A stretch of DNA of 64,000 nucleotides. Origin: Stenotrophomonas maltophilia (GTDB lineage: Bacteria > Pseudomonadota > Gammaproteobacteria > Xanthomonadales > Xanthomonadaceae). Every line of letters begins with the position of its first letter. Position 1 is the first letter of the stretch. This document shows positions 36,348 to 45,868 of the stretch, in pieces. The DNA lies in the NCBI RefSeq assembly GCF_002138415.1, contig NZ_CP015612.1, forward strand, positions 4,132,001 to 4,196,000, in the 5' to 3' direction. Under the pieces are notes generated by a model that worked only from the letters and a program-made list of their open reading frames with translations, was not told the origin of the DNA and searched no databases. Position numbers and translations under genes: made by a program.

Positions 36348-36550
36348 GACAGACTCCAGGCGGAAAGACGCACCTGTATCGGCTGGATTCAGGGCAACTT
36401 TAGACCTTTCTTCATCTGCCTCCCCCCGTCGCTGGCGGACGCGGTCTTTGTACCGGGCACAGGCGACGGGGGCATGACACCGGCGCTGCGCTTGACCTCA
36501 ACCCCGGTTGGGGGAGCACAGTGGACGTCCCTTCCCCGCTAGGTGCCTCC

Positions 36551-37393
36551 ATGACGACGCTCGATGTCCCCCGCTACCTGCAGCGCCTGCAGCTGGATGC
36601 GCCGCCACCACGGACGCTGGTCGGCCTGACCCTGCTGCAGCAGCGCCACAACGCACTGCTCCCCTTCGAAACCCTCAGCTGCCTGCTGCGCGATGCGGTG
36701 CCGATCGACCTGGACAGCGTGCAGCGCAAGCTGCTTGACGACCGCCGTGGCGGGTACTGCTTCGAACTCAATGGCGGGTTGCTGGCGCTGCTGCAGGCAT
36801 TGGGCTTCGATGCGCAGCCATTGAGCGCGCGCGTGCTGCTGGCCGCCCAGGACGGCGAACTGACCGCGCGTACCCACCTGCTGCTGCGCGTGCAGGTGGA
36901 TGGCGATGACTGGCTGGTGGATGCCGGTTTCGGCAGCCTGACCCCAACCGTGCCGCTGCGCCTGAATGATCCGCAGCCGCAGGCCACGCCGCACGAACGC
37001 TATCTGCTGCAGCGCTTGCCCGACGAGGGCGATTTCGTGCTGTCGGCCGAGTCCAACGATGGCTGGCGGGCGATGTATCGGTTCGACCTGCAGGCGCCGG
37101 CACCGATCGACAACGTGGTGGGCAACTGGTACGTGTGCACCCATCCCGACTCCAGTTTTCCCGGGCAGCTGCGCGCATCGCTGACCGGGCCGGACTGGCG
37201 CCGTACCATAGGCAGCGGCAACTACACCGAGTATCGCTCCGGGCAGTCGCCGCACAAACGCCCGCTGCATGATGTGGGCGATGTGCGCGACGTGCTGCAG
37301 CAGCGCTTCGGCATGCAGCTGCCGGACGACCCGCGGCTGGACCCGGCCATCAATGACTGGCTGCAGCGCTCGCGCGCCGCGACCCACGTGTAG
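36551..37393 (+). CDS. nat: Arylamine N-acetyltransferase
   Basis: A 280-residue NAT that transfers acetyl from acetyl-CoA to arylamines and hydrazines. The Cys-His-Asp triad is visible in RGGYCFELN, ARTHLLLRV and LVDAGFGS. I chose the ATG at 36551 with AGGTG upstream over a GTG ten codons earlier. Its TAG stop is the first part of a SMAG element. The 203-base gap upstream has a weak MerR-type dyad (36496-36513) next to TTGACC but no convincing -10. Confidence 0.95.
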   Translation: MTTLDVPRYLQRLQLDAPPPRTLVGLTLLQQRHNALLPFETLSCLLRDAVPIDLDSVQRKLLDDRRGGYCFELNGGLLALLQALGFDAQPLSARVLLAAQDGELTARTHLLLRVQVDGDDWLVDAGFGSLTPTVPLRLNDPQPQATPHERYLLQRLPDEGDFVLSAESNDGWRAMYRFDLQAPAPIDNVVGNWYVCTHPDSSFPGQLRASLTGPDWRRTIGSGNYTEYRSGQSPHKRPLHDVGDVRDVLQQRFGMQLPDDPRLDPAINDWLQRSRAATHV

Positions 37394-37462
37394 CGTCGAG
37401 CCCTGCTCGACGGGTGCATTGACGGCGTATTCAACAGCAGCCGAGCGTGGGCTCGGCTCTAC
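37390..37462. repeat. Inverted SMAG pair whose GTAG ends are two stop codons
   Basis: The element at 37390-37413 (GTAGCGTCGAGC...) supplies the nat stop. The opposite element at 37439-37462 supplies the TAG stop of the convergent glyoxalase-like gene. Both genes therefore end inside the repeat. Confidence 0.85.
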
Positions 37463-37830
37463 AGAGCTGCACGCGCCTGCATCGCGATACGGTTGCCTTC
37501 ACTGTCGCGGATCTCGGCCACACGCCAGTCACCCGCATCGGCCGGGCCGAAGCGCAGCTCGGCCCCGGCCTGCAGTGCACGGTCGAGGCTGGCATCGAGG
37601 TCATCGACGCCGATGTAGATGCGCGCCCCCTGCTCGGAGGGCCGGTAGTCCGCGCCGTGCACCAGCGCAATGCTGGCACCGGCGGCCTCATCGGCATACG
37701 GCAGGTACGCCATCCTGCAGTCGTGCAGCAGGATCGGCTCGTCCACCACCACCTGCAGCCACTGCTGGTAGAAAGCGATGGCACGGGCCAGGTCAGTGGC
37801 CGGAATCTCGACATGCAGGATCGGGTTCAC
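37459..37830 (-). CDS. Glyoxalase/VOC-superfamily protein
   Basis: A 123-residue vicinal-oxygen-chelate protein with two beta-alpha-beta-beta-beta modules (LHVEIPATDLARAIAFYQ; RIYIGVDDLDASLDRALQ; RDSEGNRIAMQ). Metal ligands are suggested by His6 and a late acidic residue but are not certain. Such proteins act in methylglyoxal or antibiotic detoxification. It is 22 bases downstream of a response-regulator gene on the same strand and may be cotranscribed. Confidence 0.88.
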   Translation of the reverse strand: MNPILHVEIPATDLARAIAFYQQWLQVVVDEPILLHDCRMAYLPYADEAAGASIALVHGADYRPSEQGARIYIGVDDLDASLDRALQAGAELRFGPADAGDWRVAEIRDSEGNRIAMQARAAL

Positions 37831-37852
37831 AAGCGCTCCTTGCGCGGCTGAC

Positions 37853-38491
37853 TCAGATGATGCGCAGGGTAATCGCCTTCAGCACTGCACGGGTACGGTC
37901 GCGGGTGCCGAGCTTGTCAAGGATGGCGGACACGTAGTTCTTCACCGTTCCCTCGGCCAGAAACAGGCTGCGCGCGATCTCCTTGTTGCTGTAGCCCCCG
38001 GCCAGCAGGCGCAGGATCGCCACTTCGCGTTCCCCGAAGGTATCAGTGGGAGGTGCCTCGTCGTGGAAGCGGTAACGGGCGCGCACCGGCTCGGTGCTGA
38101 CCGGCAGCAACAGGGTTTCACCAGCGGCTACGCGCTCGATCGCTTCGCGCAGGTCTGCGGGTGCGGCGTCCTTGAGCAGGAAGCCCTGTGCGCCGGCCTC
38201 GCTGGCACGCAGCAGCAGATCACTTTCATCGAAGGTGGTCAGCAGCAGCCACGGCGTGGCATCGCCGCGCGCGCGCAGCTGGCGCAATGCCTCGATGCCG
38301 TCCATCCCGGGCATGCGGATGTCACTGAGCACTACCTCCACACGCTGCGTGTCCAGTGCATCCAGCAGCGCCTGGCCATCCTCGGCCTCCAGCACCACGT
38401 CTACCCGCAGGCCCTGCAGCAGCGCACGCAGGCCTGCACGCACCAGCGCCTGGTCATCAGCCAGTGCAACGCGGATCGCGGCGCCACTCAT
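37853..38491 (-). CDS. NarL/LuxR-family response regulator
   Basis: A 212-residue regulator. The receiver domain has DDQ near residue 12, a phospho-acceptor Asp in VVLSDIRMPG and the Lys in FLLKDAAP. The C-terminal LuxR-type helix-turn-helix has REVAILRLLAGGYSNKEIAR and LAEGTVKNYVSAILDKLG. The ATG at 38491 overlaps the kinase stop (ATGA), so I prefer it to one four codons earlier. Partner of the adjacent kinase; the regulon is unknown. Confidence 0.93.
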   Translation of the reverse strand: MSGAAIRVALADDQALVRAGLRALLQGLRVDVVLEAEDGQALLDALDTQRVEVVLSDIRMPGMDGIEALRQLRARGDATPWLLLTTFDESDLLLRASEAGAQGFLLKDAAPADLREAIERVAAGETLLLPVSTEPVRARYRFHDEAPPTDTFGEREVAILRLLAGGYSNKEIARSLFLAEGTVKNYVSAILDKLGTRDRTRAVLKAITLRII

Positions 38492-39588
38492 GCCGGCAAC
38501 CATGCGGTCAGGTGCATGCCGCCCTGTGCGGTGCGCGCGAGTTCCAGCCGGCCACGCACCGCAGCCAGGCGCTCGCGCATGCCGGCGATGCCATTGCCTT
38601 CGCGGATGCGTTCGGCGCGCTGGCCATCATCGCGGATATCGATACGCAACCGTGAATCCTCTTCGTTGATCGTCAGCCATACGGTTTCTGCATTGCCGTG
38701 CCGTGCCGCATTGGTCAGCGCTTCCTGCATCAGCCGCAGCACAGTCTCGGCCATCAGCGGATCCCCCACGCGCACGCCCTCTGCTATCTGCAGCTGCAGT
38801 CTCGGTCGCGGGAACGGCGCCGCCAGCGCATGCAATGCCGTGGCCAGATCGAGGCCGCGATCATCGCGCATCGACTGCACCACCTGGCGGATATCGGCCA
38901 GCAGTTCGCCAGACAGCTGTTCCACCAGCACCAGCCCCTCGTTACCGGCCAGCGCAGGGTCAGCGGCCAGGGCGCGCAGATTGAGCCGCATCGCGGTGAG
39001 CTTGTGCCCGGCCACGTCATGCAGTTCGCGCGCCAGGCGCAGGCGCTCGGCATCGCGCGCACTGTCAGCCAGCAGCGCGCGGGTGGCCAGCAGGTCGGCA
39101 TTGACCCGTGCAAGATCATCGCGGGCCAGCGCCGTGCTGCGGGCATAGTGTGCGGTCAGCGCGGCGAACGCCTGGAAGCCGCCATACAACAGCACCACCA
39201 GCAGCGGCTGGCTGAAGCCGCTATGGCGCAGCACGGCATACACCGCCAGATTGGCCAGCAGCGCAACACCCAGCACGAAGCGCGGCGGCCAGTGTTCGGC
39301 CAGCTGCGCAACCAGCACCACCAGCAGCACCGGAGCGGTTCCAGTGCGCGGCTGCAGCGCAACCAGCGCAACCGCCAGCAGCGCCTGCAACACCGCAGCG
39401 ACGGCGCGCACGCGGGAAGGCATCGACGCCCAGCCGTGCACCACGAACAGCAGCAGGAACACAGCAAGCAGCAGCAGGCTCAGCCCGGCGCCACTGCGCT
39501 GCACCGCGAACGACAGGCCGACCACGAGCACGGTGACCAGGCCGGCGAGGCTGAGCGGACGCAACAGATGGCGGAACAGGCTGGGCAT
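38488..39588 (-). CDS. DesK/NarX-type sensor histidine kinase
   Basis: A 366-residue kinase with about five to six N-terminal helices and little periplasmic loop, as in membrane-state sensors. The HisKA_3 motif is RLRLARELHDVAGHKLTAM, with the phospho-accepting His. The HATPase domain has LMQEALTNAARHG and GNGIAGMRERL. I chose the ATG at 39588; the longer reading to 40176 is antisense to other genes. It phosphorylates the coupled NarL-type regulator. The signal is unknown. Confidence 0.92.
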   Translation of the reverse strand: MPSLFRHLLRPLSLAGLVTVLVVGLSFAVQRSGAGLSLLLLAVFLLLFVVHGWASMPSRVRAVAAVLQALLAVALVALQPRTGTAPVLLVVLVAQLAEHWPPRFVLGVALLANLAVYAVLRHSGFSQPLLVVLLYGGFQAFAALTAHYARSTALARDDLARVNADLLATRALLADSARDAERLRLARELHDVAGHKLTAMRLNLRALAADPALAGNEGLVLVEQLSGELLADIRQVVQSMRDDRGLDLATALHALAAPFPRPRLQLQIAEGVRVGDPLMAETVLRLMQEALTNAARHGNAETVWLTINEEDSRLRIDIRDDGQRAERIREGNGIAGMRERLAAVRGRLELARTAQGGMHLTAWLPA

Positions 39589-39744
39589 GGCCAGATGCTG
39601 ACCGGCGCGCGCGCCGGCGGCAATGGGTCCAGCGCAGAAAGTGACTTCTGGCACGTCGAATCGATGACCACTGGCCCTGAACCCGCTGCACCGCCCCACG
39701 CAGACTGGCTCCACACCGCCACACCCACTTCCGGAGCCACTGCC

Positions 39745-40167
39745 ATGATCCGCACCGCCCTGCTCAGCACCGCCCTGACTGCCCTGGCCCTGGCCGGCAG
39801 TGCCCACGCCGCCGACCTGGCTGTGACCGTGCACGACGTCCGCGTGCAGACGGGCACCCTGCGTGCTGCCCTGGTTGACAGCGCGGCCGCCTGGGACGGC
39901 AAGGCCAAGCCCGTGCAGGCCCAGCAAGCGGCGCCCAGCGGCGACAGCGCCCACTTCACGTTCAAGGGCGTGCCGGCCGGCAGCTATGCCGTGCTGCTCA
40001 CCCACGACGAGAACGACAACGGCAAGCTCGACACCAACCTGGTCGGTATGCCGGTGGAAGGCTACGGCTTCAGCAACAACCCGCAGGTGATGCGCAAGCC
40101 GACCTTCGACGAAGCACGCGTCAACGTGCCAGCCGCTGGCGCCGCCATCGACATCACCCTGCGCTGA
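39745..40167 (+). CDS. DUF2141 exported protein
   Basis: A 140-residue protein with a signal peptide (LSTALTALALAGSAHA) and a DUF2141 beta domain (GSYAVLLTHDENDNGKLDTN, MPVEGYGFSNN). The Asp/Asn-rich loop could bind calcium. It lies 26 bases upstream of the carotenoid oxygenase gene and is likely cotranscribed with it; I recall this pairing from other bacteria. The function is unknown. Confidence 0.9.
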   Translation: MIRTALLSTALTALALAGSAHAADLAVTVHDVRVQTGTLRAALVDSAAAWDGKAKPVQAQQAAPSGDSAHFTFKGVPAGSYAVLLTHDENDNGKLDTNLVGMPVEGYGFSNNPQVMRKPTFDEARVNVPAAGAAIDITLR

Positions 40168-40193
40168 TTCCCGCATCCAGACCCGAGGCCACC

Positions 40194-41717
40194 ATGGACC
40201 GTCGCCGCTTCCTTCGTACCCTTCTCAGCAGCAGTGCCTGCCTGGCCCTGGGCACCACCGCGCTGCGCAGCGCTCCCGCCTTCGCCGGCGACCCGGCGCG
40301 GTTCGCGCAGGGCATGCAGGAACACCCATGGCTGCTCGGCTGGCGCAGCGTCGGCAGCGAAAGCCTCGGCCCGGCCACCGTGCAACTGCAGGGAAAGCTG
40401 CCAGCGGGCTTGGCCGGCACACTGTACCGCAACGGCCCGGCCTGGACCGAGCGCGATGGCTTCCGCTACGACCACTGGTTCGACGGCGACGGCATGGTGC
40501 ATGGCTGGCGCTTCAATGGTGATGGCAGCCTGACCCATCACGGGCGCATGGTCGCCACGCCGAAATTCACCCGTGAACAGAAGGCCGGTCGCTTCCAGTA
40601 TCCGGCAGCCGGCACCAGCGTTCCCGGTGCGTTGGCGGTTCGAAACAACGACGATGCAAACGTGGCCAACACATCGGTAACCATGATCAATGGCCGCCTG
40701 TTCGCGCTGTGCGAGTCCGGCTCGGCATTCGAAGTAGACCCCGATTCGCTGCAGACGCTGGGTCCGGTGACCTGGCGTCCGGACCTCGCCGCGCTGCCGT
40801 TCTCGGCGCACCCACTGCGCGACCGCGACGACAGCGTCTGGAACTTCGGCTCGATCAGCCTGATGGGTGGCCATGGCCTGCTGGTCTGGCACATCGGTGC
40901 GAACGGCCAGCTGCGCAGCGCCAATGTGATCGAAACACCCGAGCACGGCTACCTGCATGCCTTCGCGATGACCGACCAGCACCTGGTGTTCGTGATGATG
41001 CCGTTCGATTTCACCGGCACAGGCGGCAGCTTCTTCGAGCGCATGCAGTTCGCACCGCAGCGCCCCGTACGCATCGCGGTAGTCGCCAAGGATGCGCCGG
41101 ACAAGGCGCAGTGGTTCGAAGCCCCGTTCGCGGCGATCTATCACTTCGGCGATGCGTTCACCCGCGATGGCGGCATCGTGCTGCGCGCAGTGCGCCACGA
41201 CGACATCAATGAGGCGCGCTCGCCGATGAAGGAAGCAATGGCCGGTGATGGCGCACACGCCGCCAACAGTGGCGCCAGCCTGGTCGAGCTGCATCTGGAC
41301 CTGCGTCGTGGCCAGGCCCGCTGGCAGCCGCTGGGCATCAGCGCGGTGGAGTTCCCGCTGTTCGACCCCCGTTCCGCCGCTACCCGCGGTGCGCGCCTGT
41401 ACGCGCCGACCATCGACGGCCCGGCCACCGCACCGTACTTCAATGCGGTGGCCGCGTTCGACATCGAGCGCGGGCGCCGCCATCTGTGGAACTATGGACC
41501 GGACATCATGGCCGAAGAGCATGTGTTCGTACCGCGCCCGGGCAGCCGCAACGCCGATGACGGCTGGCTGATCGGCACCCTGCTCGATCCGGTCAATAAG
41601 CGCAGCGGCCTGGCGGTGCTCGATGCCCGCCACCTGGACGACGGTCCGCTGGCACAGGCCTGGCTGCCGTATGCGGTACCACTGGGCTTCCACGGCACCT
41701 TCGCCGCGCGCGGCTGA
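40194..41717 (+). CDS. Carotenoid cleavage oxygenase, Tat-exported
   Basis: A 507-residue member of the carotenoid oxygenase/lignostilbene dioxygenase family. The N-terminus MDRRRFLRTLLSSSA is a twin-arginine signal. The seven-bladed propeller has conserved His ligands (HWFDGDGMVHGW, EHGYLHAFAMTD, AEEHVFVPRPG, PLGFHGTF near the end). It should cleave a conjugated double bond in an apocarotenoid or stilbene. Periplasmic location would suit aromatic or plant-derived substrates. Confidence 0.93.
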   Translation: MDRRRFLRTLLSSSACLALGTTALRSAPAFAGDPARFAQGMQEHPWLLGWRSVGSESLGPATVQLQGKLPAGLAGTLYRNGPAWTERDGFRYDHWFDGDGMVHGWRFNGDGSLTHHGRMVATPKFTREQKAGRFQYPAAGTSVPGALAVRNNDDANVANTSVTMINGRLFALCESGSAFEVDPDSLQTLGPVTWRPDLAALPFSAHPLRDRDDSVWNFGSISLMGGHGLLVWHIGANGQLRSANVIETPEHGYLHAFAMTDQHLVFVMMPFDFTGTGGSFFERMQFAPQRPVRIAVVAKDAPDKAQWFEAPFAAIYHFGDAFTRDGGIVLRAVRHDDINEARSPMKEAMAGDGAHAANSGASLVELHLDLRRGQARWQPLGISAVEFPLFDPRSAATRGARLYAPTIDGPATAPYFNAVAAFDIERGRRHLWNYGPDIMAEEHVFVPRPGSRNADDGWLIGTLLDPVNKRSGLAVLDARHLDDGPLAQAWLPYAVPLGFHGTFAARG

Positions 41718-41779
41718 TTCCACGCCACGCGGACATCATTGTTGGCATGCTGGGTCTCCCCTGCCCCGTGGAGTCCTGC

Positions 41780-42496
41780 ATGTCCCTGGCCGACCACCGA
41801 AGTACGCTGGCACCGCACGGCTTCCTGCGCGTGGCGATCAACCTGGGCAACCCGGTGCTGGCACAGGGCGATGCGCGCTCACCGCGCGGCCCCTCACTGG
41901 AACTGGCTACCGCATTGGCGCAACGGATGGGGGTGCAGGCACGCTTCACCTGCCACGATGCCGCAGCCTCGGTGGTCGCCGCAGCGGGCGAAGACGGCTG
42001 GGATCTGGCCTTCCTGGCCATCGATCCGGCACGTACCGACCGCATTGCCTTCAGTGCCCCGTACGTGGAGATTGAAGGCACCTATCTGGTTCGCGAGGAC
42101 AGCCCTGCGCATCAGGTGGCCGACCTCGACCGCGAGGGGCTGCGCATCGCGGTGGGGCGTGGCGCGGCCTATGACCTGTTCCTGAGCCGTGAACTGCGCC
42201 ACGCCATGATCGAGCGGGCAGAGACATCGGCAGCCGCCATCACGCTGTTCGATCAGCAGCGTCTGGATGCCGCGGCCGGCGTGCGCCAGCCGCTGGTGGC
42301 CTGGGCGCAGACGCATCCCGGCCACCGCGTGCTGACCGACCGCTTCACCGCGATCCGGCAGGCGGTGGCGGCGCCGGCCTCACGCCCGGCCGACGCGCTG
42401 CAGGCGTTGTTCCAGGCAGTGGAGGCGATCAAGGCAGGCCCGTTGCTGGAGGAAGCGTTCGCGCGCGCCCGGCAGGCGGTCACGCTGGTCCGGTGA
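41780..42496 (+). CDS. Periplasmic-binding-protein-like (PBP2) protein without signal peptide
   Basis: A 238-residue type-2 periplasmic-binding fold of the amino-acid ABC transporter kind (GFLRVAINLGNPVLAQ, DLAFLAIDPARTDRIAFSAP, RIAVGRGAAYDLFLSR). The ATG at 41780 has GTGGAG six bases upstream. No signal sequence is visible, and no transporter genes are adjacent. It may act in the cytoplasm as a sensor or enzyme-like protein. It is convergent with a LysR gene, with a SMAG pair between. Confidence 0.85.
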   Translation: MSLADHRSTLAPHGFLRVAINLGNPVLAQGDARSPRGPSLELATALAQRMGVQARFTCHDAAASVVAAAGEDGWDLAFLAIDPARTDRIAFSAPYVEIEGTYLVREDSPAHQVADLDREGLRIAVGRGAAYDLFLSRELRHAMIERAETSAAAITLFDQQRLDAAAGVRQPLVAWAQTHPGHRVLTDRFTAIRQAVAAPASRPADALQALFQAVEAIKAGPLLEEAFARARQAVTLVR

Positions 42497-42498
42497 CT

Positions 42499-42560
42499 GT
42501 AGAGTCGAGTCATGCTCGACTGCTCCTGCGAAAAGTCGGTCGAGCATGGCTCGACTCTAC
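42499..42560. repeat. Inverted SMAG pair between convergent genes
   Basis: Two GTAGAGTCGAG(T/C)-type elements face each other. The right-hand GTAG (42557-42560 on the minus strand) provides the LysR gene's TAG stop. The left-hand one starts two bases after the preceding gene's TGA. Confidence 0.85.
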
Positions 42561-43456
42561 AAATGCGCGTCTGCCATGTGCCGCACGTGCTCGGCGGCCT
42601 GCGCGTGCAGCCAGTCGCGGAAGGCGAGGAAGCCGCGATGGCTGGCCGAGCGTTGCGGGTAGACCAGCCAATGCGGCCAGGCGGTTTTCAGTCGCAGGCT
42701 GGACAGCGCCACCAGTTGACCGGAATCCAGCAGCAGCCGCGCCCGCGTCACCCGTCCCAGCGCCACGCCTACCCCGTCCAGCGCCGCGCGGTGATGCGCC
42801 TCCGAATCATCCAGCACCGCCACGAAGCGCGGCGGCGGGTTCTGCCCACTCAGCGCGAACCAGGCGCCCCAGGCGCCATCGGGATCCCCCAGCAGCGGCC
42901 ACTGGTTCAGCGGCACGCGGTCAATGCCGCCCATGCGTTCGATCAGCGCCGGGCTGGCCATCGGCACCAGCCACTCGTCGAACAGCGGCTCCACCACCAG
43001 GCCCGGCCACTGCCCGCTGCCCAGCCGCAGCGCGGCGTCGAACTGGCGCTGCCGCTCGAAATCAACCAGGCGTTCACTCGACTGCAGGTTGATCTCGATC
43101 TGTGGGTGCTCAGCCACGAAGTGACCCAGGCGCGGCACCAACCACGCCGAGGCCATCGATGGCACCGCGCTGATCGTCAGCACGTGCTCGGCGCGTGCGG
43201 CATAGGGCTGGAAGGCTTCGTTTATCGCATCCAGATGCGGCCCCACCTGCTCGAGCAGGCGCTGCCCCTCAAGGGTAAGGGTGATACCACGCGGCTGGCG
43301 GATCAGCAGCGGCTGCCCGAGCCGTTCTTCCAGCTGCCTCATCTGGTGGCTGAGCGCGCTGACGGTCAGGTTCATCGACGCAGCGGCACGCGACAGGTTG
43401 CCGAGCCGGGCAGCAGCCACGAAGCCCTGCAGGGCATGGAGCGGAGGGCGGGACAT
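42557..43456 (-). CDS. LysR-family regulator (GcvA-like)
   Basis: A 299-residue regulator. The helix-turn-helix is GNLSRAAASMNLTVSALSHQ; the effector-binding domain follows from ~90 (LTISAVPSMASAWLVPRL). The ATG at 43456 has GAGAGGA upstream. It is divergent from a 47-residue gene 99 bases away, the most likely direct target. Its stop codon lies in a SMAG repeat. Confidence 0.93.
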   Translation of the reverse strand: MSRPPLHALQGFVAAARLGNLSRAAASMNLTVSALSHQMRQLEERLGQPLLIRQPRGITLTLEGQRLLEQVGPHLDAINEAFQPYAARAEHVLTISAVPSMASAWLVPRLGHFVAEHPQIEINLQSSERLVDFERQRQFDAALRLGSGQWPGLVVEPLFDEWLVPMASPALIERMGGIDRVPLNQWPLLGDPDGAWGAWFALSGQNPPPRFVAVLDDSEAHHRAALDGVGVALGRVTRARLLLDSGQLVALSSLRLKTAWPHWLVYPQRSASHRGFLAFRDWLHAQAAEHVRHMADAHL

Positions 43457-43554
43457 CAGGCTTGAATTCCTCTCAAGGCATGCTTGCGGAAATGTCGCTT
43501 TTTGCCCGTCCATGCTGCCCGTATCGTGCAATCCACTCAAGTGGAGGCACGCTC

Positions 43555-43698
43555 ATGAACATCTACGGCAGCCTGTTGTTCCTGCACGGCCACGTGGCCA
43601 GCGCCGAACTGGCACGCCAGCTGGCCAGCCCGTCCACACCTGCCCCGCAGTGCGCGCGGCAACCGGCCGCGCCGGTTCAGCCGCCGCGAGCCCGTTGA
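43555..43698 (+). CDS. Small protein, 47 residues, divergent from lysR
   Basis: Begins MNIYGSLLFLHGHVASAEL and continues with an Ala/Pro-rich tail. GTGGAGG seven bases upstream of the ATG is a good ribosome site. The placement next to a LysR gene and a conserved-looking N-terminus suggest a real small gene of unknown role. Confidence 0.6.
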   Translation: MNIYGSLLFLHGHVASAELARQLASPSTPAPQCARQPAAPVQPPRAR

Positions 43699-43705
43699 AC
43701 GCTCC

Positions 43706-44272
43706 TCAACCTGCATACCAGCGTTGGACGTGTTCAGGCAGCCACGGGATCGGATCGATGTCCAATGCCTGACAACCGTCGAGGGTGTCACGCAGCGCCC
43801 CCTCGCCGGGGCCATCGGGCATCCGCAGGCCTTCCTCTTCCGGAAGTTGCACCGCAGCCCAGTCGTGCAACCGGTCCATGCGCAGGCGCATCGCGGCCTG
43901 CAGCCACGCCTTCAGCGGATAACAGCGATAACCTTGATCGCCCAATGCGGCAATCGCAAGCGACAAAGCCGGGTTGGCACCACGTACCCATTCGGTGCGG
44001 CCTCCAGCCTTGTCCTGGACCGTCATCGGCGCCGGCGCGCGGTGGGCCTTGAACGGCGAACGCAGCTGCAGCTCCAGATCCCGCGCATCGCGCTCGCTTT
44101 CCGCTTCCACCAGCGCACCGGCGTCGAGATCGAAGAACTCGAACCAACGCCGGTGCAATGCGCTGATGCGCCCAAGCGGATCACGTGAGAAACCAATCTT
44201 CGCGTAGTCTTCCCACGCACAGGGGAAGACGTAGGCGAAGACACGACCGTCGATGCGGATATCCGACTGCAT
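43706..44272 (-). CDS. GIY-YIG-like (T5orf172/MUG113 type) protein
   Basis: A 188-residue protein. The N-terminal ~100 residues (VFAYVFPCAWEDYAKIGFSR then DPLGRISALH) fit the GIY-YIG-related T5orf172 nuclease fold, where the usual GIY...YIG becomes F-A-Y...A-K-I-G. The C-terminal half is helical and unplaced. The ATG at 44272 is preferred over an upstream TTG. Substrate unknown; it may be a DNA-processing enzyme. Confidence 0.7.
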   Translation of the reverse strand: MQSDIRIDGRVFAYVFPCAWEDYAKIGFSRDPLGRISALHRRWFEFFDLDAGALVEAESERDARDLELQLRSPFKAHRAPAPMTVQDKAGGRTEWVRGANPALSLAIAALGDQGYRCYPLKAWLQAAMRLRMDRLHDWAAVQLPEEEGLRMPDGPGEGALRDTLDGCQALDIDPIPWLPEHVQRWYAG

Positions 44273-44314
44273 GTACGCAGGCTGCCTCGACAACAGTCCG
44301 CGTGCAACCGGGCG

Positions 44315-45868
44315 TTACCGTGGACGCTGCAGCGCTTCCTGCACTGCGGCAGCCACGTCGGTATTGTCGATGTAGCTGCCGTCGTTCCAGCGCACGTGCT
44401 GACGGTAGCCGGCATCGACGCCCCGCACGCGCTTGCCCAGCAGCTCCGCGCCGGCGCCCCTGGCCCACAGCGGCACCAGCGCGTTGGAGTGGTTGCCGGT
44501 GGGGCGGAAGCTGATTCCGGGCATGCGGCCGCGACCGTTGTTGCGTACCGGCGCGAAAGCCACGTTCTGTGCATCCGGGCCCATCGGCATGCTGTTGTCG
44601 TGGTCGGTGGTGACGATCAACAGGTTGCGCTCCCAGCCACCGTTGCGCTCGATCCAGTCGACCACCGCCGCCACCGCGTCATTGAACTCCACGGTTTCTT
44701 CGATCAGCCGGCCATGCTGCGGCTGATCGCTGCACTGGCCGTAATGCCATTCGGTGCCGCACGCACTGGTATGTGCGGCCCAGTCGGTGGCGCCGCCTTC
44801 CACCATCAGGAACAGCCCCTTGGACGAGCGCTGCTGCAGGAACTGCAGTGCGCCACGCGTCATGGTCGCCAGATCGGGCACGCTGTCGATCTTCCTCACT
44901 CCCGAGGGCGTGGCTGCATCCTTGCCCAGCACCTGCAGCTGGCGCGCCTGCTGCAGTGTGTTGGCCACGCGCGGCACGCCGATCAGCGGCCGATCGGCCG
45001 GCAACCGTCCCTGCTCCAGTGCGGCGAACTCATCCTTGCTGCGGATCAGGCGCCACGGTCCCGCCGGATTGCCGGCAACGGTGCTGCCCGCTTCCAGCTG
45101 CTGCCAATCCTGCTGCGATACCCACTCCCACGGGTTCGCGCAGCCCTCGGCCTTGGCCGCGCCGGCACTCTCGTCACAGGCGCGACCATCAACGCTGTAG
45201 CCGGGACCGCCGGTGCCCATCACCAGGTCCATGTGGCCCTGCGCCAGCATCTGGTGCGCAATGGCGTGGTAGTTGTTGCGCGATTCGTTCTGCGCCGCGA
45301 ACGCAGCCGGCGTGGCGTGCGCGAAAGGCACCGAAGTCACCACGCCGGTCGCCATGCCCAGGCGCTTGGCGCGCAGCGTATTGAACTCGACCGGATTGCC
45401 ATCGTTGTTGTAATTGATGGCGTTGTTGTAGGTCTTGATGCCCGAGGACAACGCCGTACCGGCCGCAGCACTGTCTGTCGCGACCGCGGCCAGGTACTGG
45501 TAGCCGACGAACGGCAGGTCCGGCGCCGGCGCCGGCTCGCTGTCCCAGGCCTTGCCCGCGTCGTAGCCCAGGGTCTGTGCGTTGTCGCGGGTCGGCTGGC
45601 TGCTGGCGTTCAACGGGAAGGTGGTTACCGCCAGGCGCTGCGGAAACTCCGCATACGGCGCACCGTCGCGGCTGCCGTATTGCCAGTAGGCAGCGGCGTC
45701 CCAGGTACCCCAACCGGCACCGTCGTTGATCATCACGATCACGTTGTGCGGGCGTGCTTGGCCGGAAGCAACAGCCTCGGCGCGCAGGTTGGGCTGGCAG
45801 CCGCCCAGCACGGCCAGCGCAAGCAGCAGCGAGGAATGGAGCCAGCGGCGTGGCGTGCGTGCAGTCAT
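44315..45868 (-). CDS. Alkaline phosphatase family lipoprotein
   Basis: A 517-residue phosphatase. The N-terminus has a lipobox (LLALAVLGGC), so it is a lipoprotein. Metal-site motifs are NVIVMINDGAGWG, the catalytic region AVATDSAAAGTALSSG (nucleophile Ser in TDSAA), EGGATDWAAH, TTDHDNSM and GNHSNALVPLWA. It releases phosphate from organic esters outside the inner membrane. It is divergent from the S11 peptidase gene 119 bases away. I see no Pho box I would defend. Confidence 0.93.
   Translation of the reverse strand: MTARTPRRWLHSSLLLALAVLGGCQPNLRAEAVASGQARPHNVIVMINDGAGWGTWDAAAYWQYGSRDGAPYAEFPQRLAVTTFPLNASSQPTRDNAQTLGYDAGKAWDSEPAPAPDLPFVGYQYLAAVATDSAAAGTALSSGIKTYNNAINYNNDGNPVEFNTLRAKRLGMATGVVTSVPFAHATPAAFAAQNESRNNYHAIAHQMLAQGHMDLVMGTGGPGYSVDGRACDESAGAAKAEGCANPWEWVSQQDWQQLEAGSTVAGNPAGPWRLIRSKDEFAALEQGRLPADRPLIGVPRVANTLQQARQLQVLGKDAATPSGVRKIDSVPDLATMTRGALQFLQQRSSKGLFLMVEGGATDWAAHTSACGTEWHYGQCSDQPQHGRLIEETVEFNDAVAAVVDWIERNGGWERNLLIVTTDHDNSMPMGPDAQNVAFAPVRNNGRGRMPGISFRPTGNHSNALVPLWARGAGAELLGKRVRGVDAGYRQHVRWNDGSYIDNTDVAAAVQEALQRPR

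Noticed and set aside
36492..36522. MerR-type promoter (TTGACC with CCTCAACC/GGTTGGGG dyad) before nat
   Set aside because: The expected -10 at 19 bases is poor (CACAGT) and no MerR-family gene is nearby.
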